The translations under genes and the position numbers were made by a program. The notes beneath the pieces are model-generated. The model did not search any database and had not been told where the DNA came from. It was given only the letters and a program-made list of their open reading frames with translations. Of a stretch of DNA of 5,479 nucleotides, positions 1 through 4,792 are shown piece by piece. The DNA is taken from positions 1-5,479 of the forward strand of contig JAURLF010000069.1 of NCBI GenBank assembly GCA_030831375.1, written 5' to 3'. Source of the DNA: Gaiellales bacterium (GTDB taxonomy: Bacteria; Actinomycetota; Thermoleophilia; Gaiellales; F1-60-MAGs149). Position 1 is the stretch's first letter. Each line of letters opens with the position of its first letter.

Positions 1-418
1 AGCCCGAGTTCGTGTACCGCCACTGCGGCAGGCCCCAGCGGCGCTTCAGCTCGTCAGCGACGATGATCGCGTCCTCGGTCGGGGCGGCGAAGTGCGTGCC
101 CTGCTCCATGCGCTCAACGACGGCCTTCGTGATGACCGGATGGGCGTGGCCCTGGACCATCGAGCCGAACCCGTTGTGGAAGTCGACCATCTCGGTGCCG
201 TCGACGTCCCAGACGTGGCTGCCGACGCCGCGCTCGAGGTAGATCGGCCACGGGTCGCGGAACTGGTACGAGGAGGCGACGCCGCCCGATAGCGAGCCCT
301 GAGCGCGCTCGTACATGCGGCCGGAGCCGGCCGTGTTGGCGTCCAGCTTCTTCGCCTCGCGCGCGGTCAGCTCTGCGATGCGCTCGCGGTCCAGCTCGAT
401 CGGGGTCCGTACGGCCAT
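1..418 (-). CDS. Class III PLP aminotransferase, HemL-like, N-terminal part (runs off left edge)
   Basis: This is a 139-codon N-terminal fragment of a fold-type I, class III aminotransferase; the lysine that binds PLP lies outside the window. Visible family landmarks are YERA (residues 36-39), SGGV (44-47), HVWDVDG (68-74), the GHAHP turn (90-94), HFAAPTE (109-115, compare SFGAPxE in glutamate-1-semialdehyde aminomutase) and TNSG (136-139, the start of the NSGTEA cofactor-phosphate region). The ATG at 418 is supported by GGAGGA at 425-430, six bases upstream. In true GSA aminomutase the segment after GGV reads N-S-P-V-R, with the Arg binding the substrate carboxylate; here it reads A-S-S-Y-Q (48-52), so Arg is replaced by Gln. 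The family call is firm. The substrate is unknown: hemL remains possible from the siroheme neighbour, but a paralogous amino-acid or beta-amino-acid transaminase is more likely. Confidence 0.88.
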   Translation of the reverse strand, partial: MAVRTPIELDRERIAELTAREAKKLDANTAGSGRMYERAQGSLSGGVASSYQFRDPWPIYLERGVGSHVWDVDGTEMVDFHNGFGSMVQGHAHPVITKAVVERMEQGTHFAAPTEDAIIVADELKRRWGLPQWRYTNSG

Positions 419-424
419 GGTGGC

Positions 425-430
425 TCCTCC
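425..430 (-). promoter_or_regulatory. Strong Shine-Dalgarno of the aminotransferase gene
   Basis: Read on the minus strand this is GGAGGA, separated by GCCACC from the ATG at 418. It is the clearest ribosome binding site in the window and fixes the aminotransferase start. Confidence 0.85.
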
Positions 431-462
431 TGCTGCGCTGATCGCGCGTTCAGTCCGAGTGA

Positions 463-492
463 ACGATAGGGGCGCAGGGCGGGGCGCGTCAA
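463..492 (-). promoter_or_regulatory. Sigma-70-type promoter for the aminotransferase gene
   Basis: On the minus strand, TTGACG (492-487) and TATCGT (468-463) are separated by 18 bases, close to the TTGACA/TANNNT consensus of actinobacterial housekeeping promoters. Transcription would start near position 456, giving a leader of about 38 nt that contains the GGAGGA site. It lies in the 89-nt gap between the siroheme gene stop and the aminotransferase start, so the aminotransferase can be transcribed independently. The -35 box is embedded in an inverted repeat at 484-497. Confidence 0.7.
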
Positions 493-497
493 CGCGC
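484..497. repeat. Short inverted repeat over the -35 box
   Basis: The arms GCGCGT and ACGCGC are perfect complements around a 2-nt centre (CA on the plus strand). The repeat overlaps the TTGACG -35 element of the aminotransferase promoter, where a repressor could bind. It also lies just after the siroheme gene stop, but no T-run follows, so it does not look like an intrinsic terminator. Chance is a real alternative, since CG-rich palindromes are common in this DNA. Confidence 0.35.
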
Positions 498-507
498 AGC
501 GGGTCCG

Positions 508-1242
508 CTACGAGGCGGTGAAGATCGACTCGGCGGCGGCCTGGCGCTCGCGGATCAGCCGCTCGACGGCCTCCTCGTCGCCGGCGCGCAGGAGCTCGAC
601 GGGGTCGGGATCGCCGTTGACGATGCCCTCGAAGAAGACCTTGCGGTCCTCGTACGTCGGGAACAGGTCCTTGGCCCAGCCGCGCAGCCCGTTGAGGCGC
701 TCGGCGAGGCGCGCGTACGGCTCGCCGTACATGTCGGCGATCTCGCGCTTCATGCGCTTGGCGAGCGCCGGGCTCGCGCCCGACGTGGAGATCGCGATCG
801 CGATCGGCCCCGAGCGCACGATCGCCGGCAGGATGAAGTTGCACAGGGGCGGCACGTCGACCACGTTGACCAGCATCGCGCGCGCCTCGGCCTGCTCGTA
901 GATCGCGACGTTGAGCGCGGTGTCCTCGGTGGCGGCGACGACGAGCAGGTGCGCCTCGAGGTCCGACGGGTCGTACGGGCGCAGGTCGAGGGTGATGGCA
1001 CCCTCGCGGGCGAGCTCCGCAACCTCGTCGATCGCCTGCTTGGCGACGACGTGCACGCGCGCGTTCGCGGCCAGGAGGCCCTCGATCTTCTCGAGCCCGA
1101 TCGGGCCCGCGCCGACGACCAGGCACGGACGGTCGCCGAGGTCGAGGCAGGCCATGTAGAAGGTCTTCTCGAGCATCTTCGCGTTGCACGTGGCATCGCA
1201 GCGCTCGAGTTTGGCATCGCAGACGCAGGGGCGGTACGGCAT
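508..1242 (-). CDS. Precorrin-2 dehydrogenase / sirohydrochlorin ferrochelatase (siroheme synthase N-terminal type)
   Basis: This 244-aa cytosolic enzyme of the CysG N-terminal/Met8 family makes siroheme from precorrin-2: NAD-dependent oxidation to sirohydrochlorin, then iron insertion. Siroheme is the cofactor of sulfite and nitrite reductases. The Rossmann NAD motif GAGPIG is at residues 44-49. The family signature NVVD is at 126-129, its Asp129 matching the essential Asp of CysG/Met8, followed by CNFILPAIV (134-142) and the STSGASPALAKR segment (152-163) with the conserved SPALA. A helical C-terminal part follows, with no uroporphyrinogen methyltransferase domain. The first 29 residues are an extension rich in Cys (C6, C8, C15, C19); the family core begins around residue 28. 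Internal Met23 (1176) or Met30 (1155) could be the real start. The upstream ATG is favoured by a TANNNT box 7 nt before it and mostly G/C third positions in the extension. No Shine-Dalgarno is visible. Confidence 0.93.
   Translation of the reverse strand: MPYRPCVCDAKLERCDATCNAKMLEKTFYMACLDLGDRPCLVVGAGPIGLEKIEGLLAANARVHVVAKQAIDEVAELAREGAITLDLRPYDPSDLEAHLLVVAATEDTALNVAIYEQAEARAMLVNVVDVPPLCNFILPAIVRSGPIAIAISTSGASPALAKRMKREIADMYGEPYARLAERLNGLRGWAKDLFPTYEDRKVFFEGIVNGDPDPVELLRAGDEEAVERLIRERQAAAESIFTAS
1191..1222. repeat. 11-bp direct repeat inside the siroheme enzyme 5' end
   Basis: TGGCATCGCAG occurs at 1191-1201 and again at 1212-1222, offset by 21 bp, exactly seven codons. On the minus strand both copies are read in the same frame and encode Cys-Asp-Ala, so the Cys-rich N-terminal extension looks partly duplicated. 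It also overlaps the region where a promoter for hemW on the other strand might lie. Confidence 0.7.
1211..1240 (+). promoter_or_regulatory. Weak candidate promoter for hemW
   Basis: TTGGCA (1211-1216) is one mismatch from the -35 consensus. It is followed after 18 bases by TACGGC (1235-1240), which has TA but lacks the final T of a -10 box. Transcription would start near 1247, about 50 nt before hemW, inside the divergent region. It is the best plus-strand match near hemW, but is a weak one. Confidence 0.25.
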
Positions 1243-1255
1243 GGCCCGAAGCCTA
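1243..1255 (-). promoter_or_regulatory. Candidate -10 box for a leaderless siroheme-gene transcript
   Basis: On the minus strand TAGGCT (1255-1250) fits the actinobacterial -10 pattern TANNNT and is followed by 7 nt (1249-1243) and then the ATG at 1242. That spacing puts the transcription start at or next to the A of the ATG, so the mRNA would be leaderless. This agrees with the absence of a Shine-Dalgarno. No good -35 is visible. Confidence 0.4.
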
Positions 1256-1261
1256 TCGCGG

Positions 1262-1274
1262 GCGGCCGGGCCGC
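1262..1274. repeat. 13-bp palindrome in the divergent intergenic region
   Basis: GCGGCC and GGCCGC are perfect inverted arms around a single G at 1268, in the middle of the 55-bp region between the divergent siroheme gene and hemW. This is a plausible position for an operator serving both genes, but a six-base GC palindrome is easily a chance event here. Confidence 0.3.
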
Positions 1275-1286
1275 GGATGGGTCACC

Positions 1287-1298
1287 ATGGACGCCTGA
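1287..1298 (+). other. Possible three-codon upstream ORF ending on the hemW start (UGAUG)
   Basis: ATG GAC GCC TGA lies out of frame with hemW, and the final A of its stop is the first A of the hemW ATG. A ribosome that starts at 1287 would terminate exactly on the hemW start and could reinitiate. It is too short to support by composition, and GGATGGG at 1275-1281 is only a rough ribosome-binding match. Confidence 0.25.
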
Positions 1299-2386
1299 TG
1301 GGCGCCGTCCGCCACCTCTACGTGCACGTGCCGTTCTGCGCCCACCGCTGCGGCTACTGCGACTTCACGACGGTCACGGGGCACGACGACCGCCACTCCG
1401 CCTACGTCGACGCGCTCACCCGCGAGCTGGACGCGCGCGGCGGCGTCCTCGCCGACCCGCCCGAGACCGTGTACCTCGGCGGCGGCACGCCGTCGCGGCT
1501 CGGACCCGACCTGCTCGGCCGGTTGCTCGACCGGCTGCCGCGGGCGTCGCGCGAGACGACGGTGGAGTGCAACCCGGAGGACGTCGACGCCGCGCTCGCC
1601 GCGCTGCTCGCGGAGCGCGGCTGCCGGGTCTCGCTCGGCGCGCAGACGTTCGCGCGGCCGCTGCTCGAGGTGCTCGAGCGCCGCACGAACCCGGACGGGG
1701 TGCGCGCCGCGGTCGGGCGGCTGCGCGCGGCCGGTGTGCCGTCGCTCTCGCTCGACCTGATCTACGGCATCCCCGGCCAGTCCGAGGCGGACCTCGCGCG
1801 CGACCTCGCGGTGGTCGAGGAGCTCGCGCCCGATCACGTCTCCGCGTACGAGCTCGAGGCGAAGCCCGGCACGCGCTTCACGGTGCATTACGGGGCGGCC
1901 CTCGCGGAGCAGTCGGAGCGGCTCGAGCGGCACATGGACCTCGTGATCGACCTGCTCGGGGCCGGCGGCTACGACTGGTACGAGGTCGCCTCCTTCGCCC
2001 GCACCCCCGCGGACCGCGCCGTCCACAACACGGCCTACTGGCGCGGGCGGGACTACCTCGGCCTCGGGATCGGCGCGGTCTCGACCGTCGCGGGCGAGCG
2101 CCGTGCGAACGGTTCCAAGCTGGCGGCGTACCTTGACGACCCGACGGGCGCCCCGGCCGTGCTCGAGACGATCGACCCGGACACGGCACGGCGCGAGCGC
2201 GTCATGCTCGGCCTGCGCCTCGCCGACGGGATCGTCCTCGACGGCGATCTCGCGCCGGTGATCGACCCGGCCGGCGTCGAGCGGCTCGTCGCGCTCGGCG
2301 TCGCCCGCACCGACGGCGGTACACTGCGGCTCGAGCGGCGCGGTCGAATGCTCCTCCACGCGTGCGTCGCGGAGATCCTCGGATGA
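1298..2386 (+). CDS. hemW: HemW, radical SAM haem chaperone (formerly called oxygen-independent coproporphyrinogen oxidase-like)
   Basis: This 362-aa radical-SAM protein binds a [4Fe-4S] cluster and SAM; HemW family members bind haem and pass it to respiratory-chain proteins rather than acting as coproporphyrinogen oxidases. The cluster motif CxxxCxxC is C14, C18, C21, followed by D22-F23. True HemN has a fourth Cys two residues after the third, which is absent here. Other landmarks are LYVHVPFC (7-14), YLGGGTPS (59-66), the VECNPED segment, the LDLIYGIPGQ strand, SAYELEAKPGT, and HNxxYW (243-248) followed by YLGLGIGA, typical of the HemW C-terminal half. Start 1298 places the protein just before the family core. 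An in-frame ATG at 1277 would add seven residues, and neither start has a clear Shine-Dalgarno. The gene diverges from the siroheme enzyme and its stop overlaps hrcA (ATGA). Confidence 0.93.
   Translation: MGAVRHLYVHVPFCAHRCGYCDFTTVTGHDDRHSAYVDALTRELDARGGVLADPPETVYLGGGTPSRLGPDLLGRLLDRLPRASRETTVECNPEDVDAALAALLAERGCRVSLGAQTFARPLLEVLERRTNPDGVRAAVGRLRAAGVPSLSLDLIYGIPGQSEADLARDLAVVEELAPDHVSAYELEAKPGTRFTVHYGAALAEQSERLERHMDLVIDLLGAGGYDWYEVASFARTPADRAVHNTAYWRGRDYLGLGIGAVSTVAGERRANGSKLAAYLDDPTGAPAVLETIDPDTARRERVMLGLRLADGIVLDGDLAPVIDPAGVERLVALGVARTDGGTLRLERRGRMLLHACVAEILG
2320..2325 (+). promoter_or_regulatory. Candidate internal -10 box upstream of hrcA
   Basis: TACACT, inside the hemW 3' end, matches TANNNT and is 57 nt before the hrcA start. 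It is built from the adjacent codons GGT and ACA, both unusual in a gene whose third positions are nearly all G or C. No -35 element is seen at the expected distance. Confidence 0.3.
2371..2374 (+). promoter_or_regulatory. Shine-Dalgarno of hrcA inside hemW
   Basis: GGAG, 8 nt before the ATG at 2383, supports that start over the upstream in-frame GTG at 2362. Together with the ATGA overlap it points to translational coupling of hrcA to hemW. Confidence 0.65.
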
Positions 2387-3426
2387 GCGCCGACACCCCC
2401 GACATCGAACTGACCGAGCGCCGCCGGGAGGTGCTGCGCGCCGTCATCGAGGAGCACATCTCGTCCGGGCAGCCCGTCGGGTCGCAGACGCTCGTGCGTC
2501 GGCGCGGATTCGGCACGAGCGCCTCCACCTTGCGCTACGAGCTGGCCTGGCTGGAGTCGGTCGGGCTGCTCGGCCATCCGCACACGTCCGCCGGGCGCGT
2601 GCCGACCGAGCTCGGCTACCGCTTCTACGCCGGCGCCCTGCTCGAGGAGCGGCCCGCCGTGGTGCCGCTGGCCGTCGATCTCGGCGAGGCGAGCCGCGAG
2701 GTCGACGAGGCGCTGCGCGTGACGACGGAGGCGCTGTCGCAGGTGACGAGCCTCCTGGCGGTCGCCAGCGCCCCCTCGGTGCCCGCCGCGGACGTGCGAC
2801 ACGTCGAGATCCTCGCCCTGCAGCCGCAGGTCGTGATGGTGCTCGTGATCACCGGGTCGGGCGCGGTCGCGAAGCGCACGATCGTCTTCGACGGGCCCGT
2901 CGACCCGGGCCTCGTCGAGTGGGCGCGCGCCTACCTCAACGAGACGCTGACGGACGGCTCCATCACGGAGCGCGCCGTGCGGGCGCGGCTCGGGGAACCG
3001 GACCTCGACCCGCGCGAGCGCGCCTTCCTCGACTCGGTCGCGCCCGTCTTCCACGACCTCTTCGAGGCCGGCCCCGACCGGCTCTTCGTCGGCGGCGCGT
3101 CGCGGCTGATGAGCGAGCTGCGCGTGCAGGACGAGCAGGAGCTGAACGCGCTCGCCGGCGCGCTCGAGGAGCGCGCGCTGATGCTCGACCGGCTGCGGGC
3201 CGCGCTGCGCGGCGACGCGGTCACGGTGCGCATCGGCGAGGAGCACGGCGATCCCGCGCTCCGACCCGTCGCGATGATCACGGCCGGCTACGGGTTGCCG
3301 CGGCGCGCGCTCGGCGCCGTCGGCGTGATCGGGCCGGTGCGGATGGACTACGCGCAGGCGATCATCGCCGTGCGCGGCGCGGCGGCCGCGCTCAGCGCGT
3401 ACGTCGAGGACGTCTACGAGGACTGA
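2383..3426 (+). CDS. hrcA: HrcA, heat-inducible transcriptional repressor
   Basis: This 347-aa repressor belongs to the family that binds the CIRCE operator of groE and dnaK operons and depends on GroEL for activity. The N-terminal winged helix covers about residues 10-82: LTERRREVL (10-18), SGQPVGSQTL (28-37), the recognition-helix region STLRYELAWLE (48-58) and the family signature PHTSAGRVPTELGYRFY (66-82). The middle is the GAF-like dimerisation region. The C-terminus carries VRIGEEHGD and IGPVRMDY, standard HrcA landmarks. In most HrcA proteins the helix reads IRNEM; here it is LRYEL, with Tyr52 in place of Asn. The ATG at 2383 overlaps the hemW stop as ATGA and has GGAG 8 nt upstream. 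No CIRCE repeat (TTAGCACTC-N9-GAGTGCTAA) is visible anywhere in the window, so its autoregulation is not supported here. Length is normal for the family. Confidence 0.95.
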   Translation: MSADTPDIELTERRREVLRAVIEEHISSGQPVGSQTLVRRRGFGTSASTLRYELAWLESVGLLGHPHTSAGRVPTELGYRFYAGALLEERPAVVPLAVDLGEASREVDEALRVTTEALSQVTSLLAVASAPSVPAADVRHVEILALQPQVVMVLVITGSGAVAKRTIVFDGPVDPGLVEWARAYLNETLTDGSITERAVRARLGEPDLDPRERAFLDSVAPVFHDLFEAGPDRLFVGGASRLMSELRVQDEQELNALAGALEERALMLDRLRAALRGDAVTVRIGEEHGDPALRPVAMITAGYGLPRRALGAVGVIGPVRMDYAQAIIAVRGAAAALSAYVEDVYED

Positions 3427-3435
3427 CGGCGCGGA

Positions 3436-3633
3436 GTGGACTGGGCCTTCATCGCCGCGGGCGGCGCGCTCGCGGCATACCAGACGTGGGCGATCCGGGT
3501 GCGCTGGGTCGCGGCCCGTACGCTCGAGCCGTCGGAGCGGCGCGTCATGGTCGGCGTGCTCGTCGCCACGCGCGGGCTCGGGCTCCTGCTCGGGCTCCTG
3601 CTCATCGGTGCGGGCCTCGCGCGGCTCGGCTGA
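3436..3633 (+). CDS. Small predicted two-segment membrane protein between hrcA and dnaJ
   Basis: I do not recognise this 65-aa protein. It starts with GTG (no better start is present), 9 nt after the hrcA stop, and ends 40 nt before dnaJ. Coding is supported by codon use: 62 of 65 sense codons end in G or C. It has a moderately hydrophobic segment (about residues 3-20), a short basic and charged loop (21-36, including R21, R23, R28, R35, R36) and a strongly hydrophobic second segment (about 37-62, with R46 inside it) that ends in a Leu/Gly run. This fits a two-pass hairpin in the cytoplasmic membrane with the loop inside. The run contains a perfect 12-bp tandem repeat (3580-3603). Position implies co-transcription with hrcA and dnaJ; function is unknown. 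GGAG overlaps the start codon, so no properly spaced Shine-Dalgarno is visible and translation may be coupled to hrcA. Confidence 0.72.
   Translation: MDWAFIAAGGALAAYQTWAIRVRWVAARTLEPSERRVMVGVLVATRGLGLLLGLLLIGAGLARLG
3580..3603 (+). repeat. Perfect 12-bp tandem duplication in the membrane segment
   Basis: GGGCTCCTGCTC occurs twice back to back and encodes Gly-Leu-Leu-Leu twice. It lies in frame in the second membrane segment of the small protein. A half-unit GGGCTC precedes it at 3574-3579. In-frame repeats like this can vary in copy number. Confidence 0.85.
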
Positions 3634-3634
3634 G

Positions 3635-3673
3635 CGGCCGGGCGCGGGCGCGAGGCGGGATACCATCCGGCCG
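3635..3673. repeat. 7-bp inverted repeat spanning the gap before dnaJ
   Basis: CGGCCGG (3635-3641), just after the upstream stop, is the reverse complement of CCGGCCG (3667-3673), which abuts the dnaJ ATG. The 25 nt between them hold the only Shine-Dalgarno-like purine stretch and the TACCAT box. As RNA this would be a stem-loop ending at the start codon; as DNA it could be a protein site. Chance is plausible in such GC-rich sequence. Confidence 0.4.
3661..3673 (+). promoter_or_regulatory. Candidate -10 box for a leaderless dnaJ transcript
   Basis: TACCAT (3661-3666) fits TANNNT and is followed by exactly 7 nt and then the dnaJ ATG, the same arrangement as at the siroheme gene. Transcription would start at or beside the ATG. 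The region 17-18 nt upstream is GC-only with no recognisable -35. The nearest Shine-Dalgarno-like sequence, GGCGGGA, ends 13 nt from the ATG, which is too far to be a good site. Confidence 0.4.
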
Positions 3674-4792
3674 ATGGCCGCCAAGCCCGACTACTACGAC
3701 GTGCTCGGCGTCGGGCGCGATGCGACCGACGACGAGATCAAACGCGCCTTCCGGTCGCTCGCGCGCCAGCTGCACCCCGACGTCAACCCGGGCGACCCCG
3801 AGGCGGCCGACCGCTTCCGCGTCGTCGCCGAGGCCTACGAGGTGCTGTCCGTGTCGGAGACGCGCGTCCAGTACGACCGCTACGGCCACGCGGGCGTATC
3901 CGGGGCCGGGATGGGCGGCCAGGGCTTCGGCAACCTCGACGACATCCTCGGCATGTTCTTCGGCGACGGCCTGTTCGGCGGGCGCCCGCGCGGGCCGATG
4001 GCCGGCGCCGACGCCGCCACCGCCATCACCCTGACCCTGCGCGAGGCCGCGGCCGGCGTCCAGCGCGACCTCGACGTCGAGGTCGTCGTCGGCTGCGAGC
4101 GCTGCGCCGGCTCCGGCGCCGAGCCGCCGACGCGGCCGATCCCGTGCCCGACCTGCGGCGGGGTGGGTGAGGTGCGGCAGGTCTCGAACACGCCGCTCGG
4201 GCAGATCGTCCGGCAGATGCCGTGCGGCAGCTGCCGCGGGCGCGGCGCCACCGTCGAGACGCCCTGCGTGGAGTGCCGCGGCCAGGGCCGGCGGCCCGAG
4301 CGGCGCACCGTGTCCGTCGGCATCCCCGCGGGCGTCGACAGCGGACAGCGCGTGCGCGTCGTCGGGCAGGGCCACGCAGGCGACCCCGGCGCGCCGCCCG
4401 GCGACCTCTACGTCGGCATCCAGATCGAGCCGGACCCCGCGCTCGAGCGCGACGGCCTCGACCTGCACGTCCTCGTCGACCTGACCGCTACGCAGGCGAT
4501 GCTCGGCGCCACCGTGCACGTCCCGACCCTCGATGGCATGGAGACGATCGTGCTGCAGTCCGGCACGCAGCCGGGCGAGCGGCGCACGCTGCGCGGCAAG
4601 GGGATGCCGATGGTCGGCTCCGAGAGCCGCCGGGGCGATCTCCACGTGACCTTCGCGGTGCACATGCCGCGCAAGCTCGAGCCGACCGCGCGCCGCCTCG
4701 TCGAGGAGCTCGACCGGCAGATCCCGCCGGACGCCTACAAGACCGACACGGGGCTCTTCGGGCGCATCCGGCGCGGGTTCTCGGGTGGCTGA
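3674..4792 (+). CDS. dnaJ: DnaJ, type I Hsp40 co-chaperone
   Basis: This 372-aa cytosolic co-chaperone stimulates the ATPase of DnaK and delivers unfolded substrates. The J domain (about residues 6-71) has YYDVLGV (7-13), the invariant HPD (34-36) and YDRYG (67-71). A short Gly/Phe linker (about 74-110) follows. All four CxxCxGxG zinc repeats are intact, starting at C141, C158, C184 and C198, so both zinc sites should form. The C-terminal substrate-binding domains include VGIPAGVDSGQRVRV, GDLYVGIQ and the RGKGMP turn (compare RLRGKGVP). ATG 3674 is chosen because MAAKPDYYDVLGV is the usual DnaJ beginning; an extension to 3608 would overlap the upstream gene. Its place after hrcA matches the second dnaJ (dnaJ2) of actinobacteria, separate from a dnaK-grpE-dnaJ operon, so a paralogue elsewhere is likely. 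Its end overlaps prmA. Confidence 0.96.
   Translation: MAAKPDYYDVLGVGRDATDDEIKRAFRSLARQLHPDVNPGDPEAADRFRVVAEAYEVLSVSETRVQYDRYGHAGVSGAGMGGQGFGNLDDILGMFFGDGLFGGRPRGPMAGADAATAITLTLREAAAGVQRDLDVEVVVGCERCAGSGAEPPTRPIPCPTCGGVGEVRQVSNTPLGQIVRQMPCGSCRGRGATVETPCVECRGQGRRPERRTVSVGIPAGVDSGQRVRVVGQGHAGDPGAPPGDLYVGIQIEPDPALERDGLDLHVLVDLTATQAMLGATVHVPTLDGMETIVLQSGTQPGERRTLRGKGMPMVGSESRRGDLHVTFAVHMPRKLEPTARRLVEELDRQIPPDAYKTDTGLFGRIRRGFSGG

Noticed and set aside
484..507. Intrinsic terminator after the siroheme gene
   Set aside because: The short GC stem is not followed by a T-run on the minus strand and sits on the -35 of the next gene's promoter.
790..806. GATCGC tandem repeat, containing the palindrome GCGATCGC
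   Set aside because: It encodes the conserved Ile-Ala-Ile-Ala strand of the siroheme enzyme, so the protein explains the pattern.
1564..1570. GAGTGC half-sites resembling CIRCE (near 1565 and 4271)
   Set aside because: Both are isolated half-sites inside coding motifs (the ECNPE segment of HemW and a zinc repeat of DnaJ), with no paired TTAGCACTC arm.
949..2136. A 395-aa plus-strand open frame overlapping the siroheme gene and hemW
   Set aside because: It crosses two genes on different strands and becomes an Arg/Ala/Pro-rich string; it is an alternative frame of hemW.
1253..2359. A 368-aa minus-strand open frame opposite hemW
   Set aside because: It is a shadow of the hemW codon pattern, with Arg/Val/Glu-rich composition and no motif; hemW on the plus strand has all its expected motifs.
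2053..3684. A 543-aa open frame on the minus strand across hemW, hrcA and the small gene
   Set aside because: It is antisense to well recognised genes, has an Arg/Ala/Pro/Gly/His-rich low-information translation, and matches no family. Long antisense frames are expected when third positions are nearly all G/C.
3602..4663. A 353-aa minus-strand open frame opposite dnaJ
   Set aside because: Antisense to an intact dnaJ, with low-complexity Ala/Arg/Asp/His composition typical of a GC-rich mirror frame.
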